From assembly GCF_963082655.1 (NCBI RefSeq), contig NC_081552.1, forward strand, positions 195,190,598-195,254,597: a stretch of 64,000 bases of DNA. The letters run 5' to 3'. The position numbers and the translations under genes are program-made. The stretch comes from Stomoxys calcitrans (lineage: Eukaryota > Arthropoda > Insecta > Diptera > Muscidae). Within the stretch, counting starts at the first letter, position 1. Each line of letters opens with the position of its first letter. The notes beneath the pieces are model-generated. The model saw only the letters and a program-made list of their open reading frames with translations, did not search any database and was not told the DNA's origin. Below are positions 56,701 through 64,000 of this stretch, one piece after another.

Positions 56701-59700
56701 TTCTCCAAGGCTACAGGATCACAAAACATCTAGAAAATTGTTGTAAAGTAGATTTAAGAAAGTCTAAATAAGACATTACTTACCGAGTGAACAAAAGCTA
56801 TGAAAAGTATACTCAAGATCAAGGAAATAAAGGTTAAAATACGTAGCGTAGCATTTTTATCGATTGTTGTGGAAATATCAAAGAGTTGTGAAGCAATTTT
56901 GTGGCGCGGTCTTCTCACAGGAATCATGGAAAATTTTGTCCATACTTGACGGAACCATATAAGGATCAATATGCAGATGGCGTAAATGAAGGTGACAATG
57001 TACACAAACAAAAATGAAGAAAGGTTGTGAATGCTAAAATGAAACAAAAGAGAGGGAGAGAGAGAGAGAGAGAAAGAAATCAATGCAGTAAATAGCACAG
57101 TAGAATCGTTAATCTTCGGGGGACAGGGAAAATTCGAAATTGGGGGCATGCAAAATATTTGGTCTAAGAACGTCAAACGGTTTTGTAATTATACTCAACT
57201 GGCTAGAGATGTGCACGTAAGTGAATTTTCGCTCACGCACGCTCACGAGAAAAAAATGTTCAAGTACGCTAACGCACGACTTTTTTATGTCGACCCACCT
57301 TAACGAGACAAAAATTTTACTCACGCAAACTCAATAGAAAATTTCGACGCACGATTCATGAAGCACTCAAGATTCACGAGATTCTCACAGCTCACGAGAA
57401 AAATCACAACTCAAGTGACACTCACGAGATACTCAGAAGTCATGAGTGTGAGTGTCTCGTGAGCCGTGAGTATCTCGGGAGACACTGATGAGAAAATCAC
57501 GACTCACGAAACACTCAATATTCACGAGATGCTCACCATAAAAATCACAACTCAAGAGACACTCACGACTCACGAGATACTCAGAATCTATCTTCTGCTT
57601 GATTTTGTTGAGTGTCAAGACCCAGGAGCTCTGCTACTAAGGTGGGGTGTCTCCACAAGGATCTGAGTCTGAGTTGAGTGGGTCTGGCTGGGCAGTTAAA
57701 CAGGTGACGTGTATCGTGCGATCCCTGGTTACAATCGGGACATACATCTTGCACGTTTCCATCAATCTTTGCTCTGTAGGAGTTGAGGCGGCTGAATCTG
57801 CCGGAACGTTATTGAGCCAGAACTACTCTGGTTTGCCGGGGAAGGTCAATTTCTTCAGGTGCAATGGGTAGTTATTTACCGCATCTACTACTGTGTCTGC
57901 ATGAATGTTGTCTAGACCTGCTTGATATGCCACTTGATCTAGGGGTTCTATTTTGTAGCGCTGTACCTCACACTCTAGATCATGTAGATGTACCTTAAGG
58001 CTTCTGGGCGGTGGATATCTATCCACATTATGATGATTTGGATCGTCCCTGCGATAACAGCCCAAAAGGTATTGTTGAGCCAGCATGTAGTTATGTCTTC
58101 GCACTGGTAGGATCTTTGTCTCCTAATGGTCCACATGAGAACTGAAGAGACTGTCCGTCGCAGTTCGGAGGGCGGCATTCTGACAGATCTGAATATTATA
58201 CCACTTCGTGTCACAAAGCTGATCAGCCCACACTGGCGCTGCATAACTTACCACAAACCGGCCAATTTCTTTGTACGTGGTCAACAAGGTTTCTTTGTCT
58301 GCACCCCAAGTGCTGCCAGCAAGTGACTTGAGGACCTTGTTTCTACTTTTGACTTTATCGCAAATTGCTGTGGCATGTGGGGAGAATGTGACGCCAAGTA
58401 TTTTGGGACACTTGATGGTCGGAATCATTTCTCCATCGACCATCACAGTCAGCTCAGTATTCACCTCACGCGTATTTGCAGTGAGCAATGTGGCTGAAGA
58501 TTTGGTGGCAGATCTCTTCAGATTTCTTGCAGCGAAATATGAGGCAAGTTCGTTGAGGTAGACATTCAATCTATCGCAGATGCCAAAAATGGGGGGGGGG
58601 GGGGCTGATGTCATTATCGTACAATCGTCCGCATATGATACCATCTCTATGCCGTCTGGAGGGGGTGGAATGGAGGATAGGTAGAGGTTAAACAGTGCCG
58701 GAGTGGGGAACAGTGGGGAACTCCCTGATTAACTCTACGGCGCTTCCACTTCTTATCCCTAAATTCCACAAATGACTGGCGACCACACAGATAATCCGCG
58801 ACCCAGCTTTCGGCCTGGCTGTAGGGACGTATTGGCGATATCCTCCAATAGTTTGGCATGTCGAATGCCTTCGATAGGTGCAGTGCCACGAGGGTCGTCC
58901 TATCACATGGCATGGGCTGATTGAAGCCACGGCCAATGTGTGCGGTTATGGCATGCAAAGCTGTTGTTGTGCTGTGCAGTCTTCGAAATCCATGTTGATG
59001 CTCGGCGAATGGAAATTCTCCTATGAGACTCGGGAGGAGTAATGCCTCAAGCGTCCTTGCTACTGGTGAGAGAAGAAGAGCGGTCTGTACGACTCCCCCA
59101 AACTGGGGTCCTTTCAGGCTTCAGTAGCAGGACCACTCTGCCCATTTTCGAGACATCGGGAACTATAAGAGTGCTCAAAGACAGGCTGAGAACAGAAGTA
59201 AGGTATTAAACTCCAGGTAAATCCAGATTATTCAACATCATTGTAGAGATTCCATCGGGGCCCAAAGCCTTGGATGATTTGGCGGCACGGATGACATTGT
59301 TACCCTGTTACTCTCGGGATGCACTATAAATTGACAGTTGAACAACTTGGCGCATCTCTTCGAATCAGTCACGGTTACTATGCCAAAAGTGACTGAGGTC
59401 CTGTCATCCCGTATATGAGTTCGAGAGTGACTTAACAGTAGACCACAACTTGCCTAAACCGGTGCCTAAGTTAAATTGCTCCAAGTGTTCCAGCCACAAG
59501 TTCCGCTTATGTTCGTTGACTACCCTGTTTTTTTCCAGATTCAGCTCACTGATTCTGGGGTTAGTGGGTTCCATGCAACGAATCCGATCACGCTCATATG
59601 CGAGTACCACTGCCTGCGCCGGGAAATTGGGCCACACCTGGGGTATTCGACCGGCTGGTATAAAGCGAGCGGCTGTTGCGTTTATGAGGTCTCGGAATTT

Positions 59701-62700
59701 CCTCTTGGTACCAAGCACATCCGATAGGGGTGGCAGTTCACTGAAGCGGCGATTGGTATACTCTCTGAAGCCAGCCCAATCGGCCTTCTTCTGATTGATA
59801 AATGGTCGGTCGATGGTGAGAATTATGGGGAGATGGTCTGACCCCAAAGAGATGACGGCTTGCCAGGATACGTCACTCAGTAGATCAGGGGATGCAACGG
59901 AAATGTCTGTGGAGCTGCTGCACGTCCTCGTAATCCAAGTGGGGGCATCATCATTCACCGTGCAAAACGTGGAGCTTTCAATTTGCTCTGCCAAAGCTAT
60001 GCCACGCTCGCCGTTACCTAGGGGAAAATGCCATGAAGTTTGATACGCATTAAAGTCCCCTCGAACCAGACGATTATTGCCAGATAGTAACCCACTTATG
60101 TCAGTGTTGTAAGCTTGGTCATTAATTGGGATACAGCTACCAACCGGCGGTATGTACACGTTGTATAGCTCTATCTCGGCAGTACCGGACCTAACTGCTA
60201 TTCCCATGCACTCCATGTAGGGGTCACTAGCGCCAGGCGCAGGCGAGATGGGTCTATATTGCACGGAATGAAGTATCACGAAGGCCCCCAACTCCATTCC
60301 TTGAGCGATCCTTACGTAGCACATTGTATCCGTGACAACTGTGCAAGCTGCAGGTGTTGGTCAGCTTTGTCTCCTGGATCGCTCCGAACAATATGCTCTT
60401 CCGACTCATAAAATCCATAATCTCATCGATCTTGCCACGGAAATCGTTGCAGTTTAGGACGCAGAAGGCGACGACGACAACGCTTCTGACCAGCTGCTAG
60501 CTATGTTCGCACATCACCTTGAAACATATCCATATTCTATGACTATACTCCCGTTGTGAAGTGAGGGCAGAGCAAGATCGGAAATGTACCCACTTCACGC
60601 AGCGGTTCCACCTCACCGACACCGACCGATGATGTAGGCGGATCTGGCAAACCGATCAGAACCAGGGTCCTAGGTTCTTTTCAATCCCGATTCGGACTAG
60701 AAGCGTGCGCAGAAGGCACTCCAGGAAGTGCCTCTTCCATACCGCCTCAGTGTACGTGTTCGATGAAGAATTCCATCGGGTCAATCCGGTGCGTACAACC
60801 GGCTGCCATGGGAATGTCAGCTCACACTCGGAAGTCATGAGTGTGAGCTTATCGTGAGCCGTGAGTATCTCGTGAGCCGCTCACGAGAAAATCACGACTC
60901 ACGAATCACTCAAAACTCACGAGATCCCCACGAAACACTCAAGACTCACGAGATCCTCACGACTTACGAGAAAAATCACACCTCAAGCGACAATCACGAC
61001 TCATTAGATACTCAGAAGTCATGAGTATGAGTATCTCGTGAGTATCTCGTGAGAAGTGAGTGTGTCTTGAGTTGTGATTTTCTCATGAGTCGTGATTACT
61101 GTCGTGAGCAGGAAGTCACGTTCACGCACGAAAAATTTTAATTCAATCACGGTCACGCACGATCACGTAATTGGATTTAGATCGCATTCACAAATCACGT
61201 GACTCACGCGTGACATGACACGAATTTTTTATGTCGACTCACGTTCACGCCCGTTCACGAGACAACAATTTTACTCACGCACGCTCACGAGAAAATCACG
61301 AGACATTCGCGATTGACGAGATACGCATGAGAAAAATCACGACTCACGAAACACTCACGACCCAAGATACACTCACGAGATATTCAGAAGTCATGAGTGT
61401 GAGTGTCACGTGAGCCGTGAGTATCTCGTGAGATGTGAGTGTGTCTTGAGTTGTGATTTTCTCATCAGTCGTGATTAGTGTCGTGAGCAGGAAGTCACGT
61501 TCACACACGAAGAATTTTAATTCAATCACGGTCACCCACGATCACGTGATTGGATTTAGATCGCATTCACAAATCACGTGACTCACGCGTGACATGACAC
61601 GACTTTTTTATGTCGACTCACGTTCACGCCCGTTCACGAGACAAAAATTTTACTCATGCACCCTCACGAGAAAATCACGACTCACGAGACATTCGCGATT
61701 GACGAGATGAGTATCTCGTGAGTCGTGATTTTCTTGTGAGTCGTGATTAGTGTAGTGAGCAGGATTTCACTAACTCACGTTCACGCACCAAGAATTTTAA
61801 TTCAATCACGGTCACGCATGATCACGTGATTGGATCGCATTCACGAATCACTTGACTAACGCCTGACATGACAACTCACGACTCACATTTCATTGACTCC
61901 TTCCATGCCCATTACGCAGAAAAGCACAAACACTGCCATGGTTGTGGAAATCCTGAACAGTTCATCTGTTTGCTGATTGTACCTCAGTTCCCAATTCCAA
62001 TCGCTGAACAATAGGCATCCTGTGCTGATGTTACGATTTGCAGTGAAATCTTCCATTTCATAGGCCTTCAGGCGAGGCATGCGAGTAAAGAGTTGAGCTT
62101 TTATGCTGTGGATTATCAAATTGTTGTAGTAAAAATACAGGCTAACTGGCCATTGCCATACCCCAATTTATAGATAGGCAATTTCTTTAAGTCTCGTGCA
62201 ATTTGTAAATTCGCCCTTGACTTAATGGAATCATAATCCAGAAGTTCTTGTTCTTGATTAGAGTCTATATCTTGCATTGCATGTGGTAGAGGATATCGAT
62301 TAGTTTTTAAAGATTGTTTTGATTTCATACTACTTCGATAGTTTTCCCATTCTTTGGATTGAGTCATGAAGTCCTAAAATTAAATACATCCAGCTGGGGT
62401 TTCTGATATTTGAAAAAGAGGATATACTGACACTTGGTCTGATTATTAGATATGTTGTGATGTTTTCCCTCAACAGCAAAGCATCTCTTTTGGCTTTCTC
62501 TGTGCCACTTTCGTATACATAATAGGCCTCCACATATTGTAGGGATGTTTTGCTGATGTGCACCCTTCCTGCTATTCCAGTTTGTTCCAGGTGTGAGGCT
62601 ACATCGACATCCTTGGACCATATGTCATATTGCCATTTGGCAGCACCAATTATACCCGATAAAATATTCCCCGAATGAATGCCTATGCGCATATCCACTT

Positions 62701-63058
62701 TCAAGTTGGTTAAATTTCTGAAAATAAAAAAAAAGTATTCATCACAAGAAGGATAATATCGACTTAATTCGCTTACCTTACTTCCGCTATCTGTTCTATA
62801 ATCGAACGTCCAAATTCTATGCAACAATGTGCATGGAAGGGGTGAGCTTGTGGCACACCCGTTACCCCATAGTAACAATCACCCAAAAATTTAATACGCA
62901 TCACATTGAACTCTTCACAGGCCACATCGAATCTCTGGAATAGGTCATGCAGTGTTTCCACCAAAGTCTTGATATCCAGTGTTGTGGTCAAATGGGTGTA
63001 GTTGACGAGATCGGCAAATATAATGCTAACATCAAAATGGGGTTCAATGAAGAGCTTC
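44425..63058 (-). CDS. ACX-type transmembrane adenylyl cyclase, 5'-partial, 11 exons reconstructed
   Basis: Makes cyclic AMP from ATP at the plasma membrane. Exons on the - strand: 63058-62777, 62717-62432, 62373-62162, 62105-61887, 57033-56784, 56729-56637, 49598-49330, 45657-45563, 45461-45310, 45243-44793, 44729-44425. Phases agree throughout, giving 870 codons to TAA. The C1 domain has FADLVNYT and LGDCYY (metal aspartates) and MRIGIHSG. Six membrane helices follow, then the C2 domain with [35 protein letters not shown] (adenine Asp, transition-state Asn and Arg) and HVKGRG (Lys). Both domains therefore look catalytically competent. Residues before C1 (first helices, about 300 aa) lie right of the window. 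The closest family I recognise is Drosophila ACX, several members of which are testis-expressed; the paralogue is undetermined. Confidence 0.92.
44730..44792 (-). other. GC-AG intron (63 bp) of the adenylyl cyclase gene
   Basis: The donor reads TTG|GCAAGC and the acceptor AAATTTCAG|GC. Splicing here rebuilds KLRIGISSGEV. No GT donor nearby preserves the frame. The GC is followed by AAG, as expected for GC donors. Confidence 0.8.
44793..45243 (-). CDS. Adenylyl cyclase exon j: C2 core with Ser-rich insertion
   Basis: Acceptor CTTTTCCAG. Encodes [16 protein letters not shown], then a serine-rich hydrophilic insertion of about 75 residues ([15 protein letters not shown]...), then [12 protein letters not shown] and AIKLRI. 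The donor is GC (GCAAGC from 44792), the only choice that rejoins the LRVGISSG-type motif in frame. Confidence 0.88.
45310..45461 (-). CDS. Adenylyl cyclase exon i: C2 core
   Basis: Acceptor CATTGTATAG, donor GTAGGC (45309). Encodes [16 protein letters not shown] and [15 protein letters not shown]. As in other cyclases, the C2 half lacks the metal aspartate after VMFA. Confidence 0.88.
45563..45657 (-). CDS. Adenylyl cyclase exon h: start of C2 domain
   Basis: Acceptor ATATTTTTAG, donor GTAAGT. It is too short for routine ORF calling, but the joined reading gives [20 protein letters not shown] then [10 protein letters not shown], the typical membrane-to-C2 helix of cyclases. Confidence 0.9.
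45740..47545 (-). pseudogene. LOA/I-like LINE fragment with reverse transcriptase and RNase H
   Basis: On the - strand, reverse transcriptase (47529-46870; [37 protein letters not shown]) is followed by RNase H (46456-45968; [34 protein letters not shown]). The usual third RNase H acidic residue (TDS) reads TES, and the frame is broken between domains, so the copy is dead. Lies in the cyclase intron between exons g and h, in the same orientation as the gene. Confidence 0.85.
47560..49055 (+). pseudogene. Jockey-like LINE fragment (reverse transcriptase and 3' region)
   Basis: The open frame at 47839-48189 encodes [35 protein letters not shown] and catalytic SYADDCTIL. The downstream 48240-49050 is broken by frameshifts but matches the - strand copy at 57587-60825 (GGTGCAGACAAAGAAACCTT, TCCACCGCCCAGAAGCCTTA). 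It is antisense to the host cyclase gene. Confidence 0.8.
49056..49329. other. Unique intronic sequence before cyclase exon g donor
   Basis: Nothing recognisable; ordinary AT-rich intron sequence. Confidence 0.4.
49330..49598 (-). CDS. Adenylyl cyclase exon g: helices 10 to 12
   Basis: Acceptor TTTCATTGCAG, donor GTAAGT (49329). Encodes [33 protein letters not shown] and [13 protein letters not shown]. The intron before it (49599-56636, 7.0 kb) is full of RTE-like LINE pieces. Confidence 0.92.
49728..50065 (-). repeat. TRE-2 fragment
   Basis: The tail AACAAGTAAGAGCGTGCTAA and CCACCACCAAGGGTTC are followed by about two monomers, then LINE sequence from about 50066. Confidence 0.7.
50066..50425 (-). 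pseudogene. RTE-like LINE scrap
   Basis: 50066-50420 matches the - strand RTE copy in pieces (TATTTTACGAAGAATCTT; TTTCTTGTGTACGGGACATA; GGGTATGCGTTCTTCTAGCC), with the middle of the reverse transcriptase deleted. Confidence 0.75.
50426..51195 (+). repeat. TRE-1 fragment, head missing
   Basis: Starts GGTGCTTGAAATTTTGCATA, has about five monomers and ends with a tail (CCATGGCAGAGGGTTTATAA, CATGCTTTTACG) at about 51208. Confidence 0.72.
51204..52555 (-). pseudogene. RTE-like LINE endonuclease-region fragments
   Basis: 51440-51204 encodes the post-endonuclease linker ([20 protein letters not shown]) and 52494-52265 the endonuclease core ([16 protein letters not shown]), both - strand. Between them, 51640-52140 is unrelated sequence containing a possible SINE. 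This copy faces the + strand copy head to head at about 52555. Confidence 0.75.
51980..52090 (+). other. Possible tRNA-like (SINE) head inside the RTE fragment
   Basis: GTTCGAATCCCGGCCGGG at 52051 is a good pol III B box. The upstream sequence GACCGCTAGACAACGGCAAC could be a weak A box. The body and copy number cannot be established here. Confidence 0.35.
52556..55735 (+). pseudogene. RTE-like non-LTR retrotransposon, longest copy, inactivated
   Basis: Full domain order: 5' region, AP-type endonuclease ([20 protein letters not shown] at 52855; [32 protein letters not shown]), charged linker ([20 protein letters not shown]), reverse transcriptase (54344-55291; [41 protein letters not shown]) and a C-terminal zone with [15 protein letters not shown], ending about 55715. 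Lesions: stops at 52992-52994 and 54260-54262, a frameshift in a GA run near 53215, and the catalytic YADD changed to YDDD at 54957. Cannot transpose on its own. Inserted antisense in the cyclase intron. Confidence 0.88.
55736..56420 (-). pseudogene. RTE-like LINE 5' end fragment
   Basis: The - strand copy of the 5' region and endonuclease start (GAGTGTGGACATATCAGGTG corresponds to the CTWNVRTL region), diverged from the copies at 42840-43370 and 52560-52990. It abuts the 3' end of the + copy. Confidence 0.75.
56637..56729 (-). CDS. Adenylyl cyclase exon f: extracellular loop microexon (31 codons)
   Basis: Acceptor ATTTTCTAG, donor GTAAGA (56636), phase 0 at both ends. Encodes an acidic loop ([15 protein letters not shown]) ending TLCFNSW, where ACX proteins have a Cys-containing loop before helix 10. 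Confidence 0.85.
56784..57033 (-). CDS. Adenylyl cyclase exon e: helices 8 and 9
   Basis: The acceptor TTTCATTTTAG (57034) lies downstream of a CT microsatellite and the donor is GTAAGT (56783). Encodes [20 protein letters not shown], the conserved [10 protein letters not shown] segment and [18 protein letters not shown]. Confidence 0.9.
57046..57078 (-). repeat. CT microsatellite upstream of cyclase exon e acceptor
   Basis: On the transcribed strand this is a CTCTCT/CCCTCTC tract starting about 11 nt from the acceptor AG, so it doubles as the polypyrimidine tract. Confidence 0.7.
57200..57586. repeat. Palindromic CTCACGAG minisatellite, left block
   Basis: Repeated short words ACTCACGAG, CTCGTGAG, ACTCACGACTCACGAGA and TCACGCACG, many being inverted versions of one another. 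Continuous in kind with 60826-61886; split by a LINE. Confidence 0.85.
57587..60825 (-). pseudogene. Jockey-like LINE inserted in the minisatellite
   Basis: On the - strand, endonuclease (60324-59404; [39 protein letters not shown]) precedes reverse transcriptase (about 58958-58123; [14 protein letters not shown] motif, SYADDCTIM) and a 3' end at about 57600. Flanks carry ACTCAGAA (57579-57586) and ACTCGGAA (60826-60833), a probable 8-bp target duplication with one change. Frames are broken, so the copy is inactive. A run of 14 G at about 58590 is a homopolymer. Same family as 47560-49055, opposite orientation. Confidence 0.85.
60826..61886. repeat. Palindromic CTCACGAG minisatellite, right block, with higher-order repeat
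   Basis: The same words as the left block, organised in larger units: the segment around TTCAATCACGGTCACGC starts at 61142, 61521 and 61801 (offsets 379 and 280). Each unit carries CACGTG, TGACTCACGCGTGACATGAC and ATGTCGACTCACGTTCACGC. It stops at the exon d donor. Confidence 0.85.
61887..62105 (-). CDS. Adenylyl cyclase exon d: linker and helix 7
   Basis: The preceding intron is only 56 bp (62106-62161). Encodes [31 protein letters not shown] and helix [15 protein letters not shown]. The donor GTGAGT (61886-61881) touches the minisatellite that fills the next intron. Confidence 0.88.
62162..62373 (-). CDS. Adenylyl cyclase exon c: C1 to second membrane domain linker
   Basis: Acceptor TTTAATTTTAG (62374-62375), donor GTATGG from 62161. 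A hydrophilic linker ([22 protein letters not shown]) with the basic ARDLKKLP motif common before the second membrane half. Confidence 0.82.
62432..62717 (-). CDS. Adenylyl cyclase exon b: end of C1 domain
   Basis: Acceptor TTTTCAG ends at 62718. Encodes [33 protein letters not shown] and TTYLIIRP. The donor is uncertain: GTCAGT (62431) keeps the frame with the next exon, whereas the stronger-looking GTATAT (62427) would lead to a stop. Confidence 0.85.
62777..63058 (-). CDS. Adenylyl cyclase exon a: start of C1 catalytic domain
   Basis: Acceptor CTCTTTAG at 63059-63060, donor GTAAGC from 62776. The first base completes a codon from an unseen upstream exon. Encodes [28 protein letters not shown] and IIEQIAEV. 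Both metal-binding aspartates are present. Confidence 0.9.
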
Positions 63059-63530
63059 CTAAAGAGAAAAAGAGGCTTTTAAACGGCTGATACTATTTCC
63101 TTTAAATTTCCAGTGACCATATAGAACAAATAGGGTTTTAAAATGTTTGCTACCTATAGAAATAGGTAGTAGAGTGGATGTTTTTTCATTTCGCTTTTCG
63201 AAGAAAAAAAAATCCGTATCTCGGAATAGGTACTTATTACGAAAAATTTTAAAGACTTTCAGGAGTACGTTCAAAATGGATTCCAAAGACCCAACAAATG
63301 CGGTGGTGGGTGGCATCAAACCATAGCATGTTGTCCCCTCCTCCTATAGGTGTGGGCACATCTAAATCACAAATTTGTAGATGAATATCTTTTTAAAAAA
63401 ATTAGTAAAAATTTTGGTCACATTTCTTGATGAAAACACCCAAAATCCCCACACTGGGGAAAGATGTTTGCAAAATTGGTAATTTTTAGTAAAATGTCCG
63501 TAGAGACCTCAATCCTTGGATCCTTTGTCG
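63059..63530. other. Intron 5' of cyclase exon a
   Basis: No cyclase-like coding sequence on the - strand, so the preceding exon is beyond family B or outside the window. Confidence 0.5.
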
Positions 63531-63534
63531 GTTT

Positions 63535-64000
63535 GTTCCGTATAGACTCAAAAACGGCTGAACCGATTGCCTTGCAATTTTCACAGATTGTGTAGGTTGG
63601 TCTGGAAGGAAACATAGGCTTTATAATGTTTTGATATCGGGAGGGGGGCGGACCCTCCCCCTTACCCCAAAGTACTACCCAAAAATAGAAGTGCACCGAT
63701 CGGGACAATATGGGATTCAGGTGAAAGGTATTCAAGAGTAGAGTACGAATTTCATAATAAAAGTTGGGTCCAAGTACCTGGGGGGCCGCCCCAGCCCCAA
63801 AACCCCTTAAAATAGTTTTATTTGACGATCATGACAATATGGGACTCAAATGAAAGATATTCGGGAGTAGATTACGAATATGGTCAGGAAGTAGGAAAAG
63901 GCTTTTTGATTTATTGATAACGTTACCCCAAAAACACCACCCAAAATCTACAGTGGACCGATAAGGACAATAAGGGCATCAAATGAAAAGTATGCGGGTG
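63535..64000 (+). repeat. Family B head and first units, runs off the window
   Basis: The head GACTCAAAAACGGCTGAACC and TAGGTTGGTCTGGAAGGAAA are followed by units with ATTCAAGAGTAGAGTACGAA and GGGGGGCCGCCCCAGCCCC. Matches 15690 onwards and 20340 onwards. Confidence 0.75.

Noticed and set aside
57466..57666. Open frames through the CTCACGAG minisatellite coding threonine-rich repeats
   Set aside because: Produced by repeat periodicity; present on both strands and interrupted by a LINE.
62116..62165. Apparent frameshift (missing G) in the cyclase at 62161
   Set aside because: A normal 56-bp GT-AG intron (62106-62161) restores the frame exactly, so no lesion is needed.
63059..63319. 86-residue - strand open frame as the next upstream cyclase exon
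   Set aside because: Its sequence has no cyclase features and lacks a donor in the needed phase 2.

Overview
The window is gene-poor, repeat-rich insect DNA, most likely from a calyptrate (muscoid) fly. The genes have short GT-AG introns typical of flies. The dominant repeats carry the 'TATAGCTGCCATATAAACCG' type monomer that I recognise from muscoid genomes, and the cyclase gene is closest to the Drosophila ACX group. The species cannot be fixed from the sequence alone.

Three protein-coding genes can be supported. (1) A cytochrome b561 gene on the + strand (three coding exons, 255-9301, 242 aa) is split by an 8.25 kb intron filled with repeats. (2) An F-box/leucine-rich protein gene on the + strand (18323-20264, 611 aa after removing a 106 bp intron) has a TATA box and a poly(A) signal. 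(3) An ACX-type membrane adenylyl cyclase gene on the - strand enters from beyond the right edge and ends at 44425. I reconstructed eleven consecutive coding exons between 63058 and 44425 (870 codons to the end of the protein). All exon phases agree and the catalytic residues of both cyclase domains are present.

Nearly everything else is mobile or repeated DNA. Names used below: TRE = dispersed elements built from tandem monomers of about 144-153 bp, oriented + when the GTCCGTCCGTC head comes first. TRE-1 has the CTCTAGAGGGCGCAATTC monomer. TRE-2 is its relative read as GGGCTCAAGAAGTCAAATCG. TRE-3 has GGCCCATAAAAGGCGCATTT. Family B = dispersed repeats with units like 'AAATGAAAGGTATTCGGGAG' and a head reading 'ACTCAAAAACGGCTGAACCG'. 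There are also tRNA-derived SINEs, two unnamed duplicated element families (X and Y), and three kinds of non-LTR retrotransposon: RTE-like, LOA/I-like with RNase H, and jockey-like. All of the LINE copies are damaged.

Layout: 1-10300 cytochrome b561 with a TRE/SINE-filled intron; 10314-18040 TRE-3, TRE-2 and family B arrays; 18096-20290 F-box gene; 20315-44340 repeats, including nested insertions, two copies of element X, a LOA-like LINE and an RTE-like LINE; 44371-63058 adenylyl cyclase gene, whose introns hold at least five LINE fragments and a palindromic minisatellite; 63535-64000 family B.

The three genes show no functional linkage; they are ordinary neighbours in a repeat-rich chromosome. 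I found no evidence of a wholly new system. The most interesting signals are the cyclase gene's survival in a transposon graveyard, its GC-AG intron, a minisatellite full of sense-strand GTGAGT decoy splice donors that ends exactly at a real donor, and a monomer core shared by three diverged TRE subfamilies.
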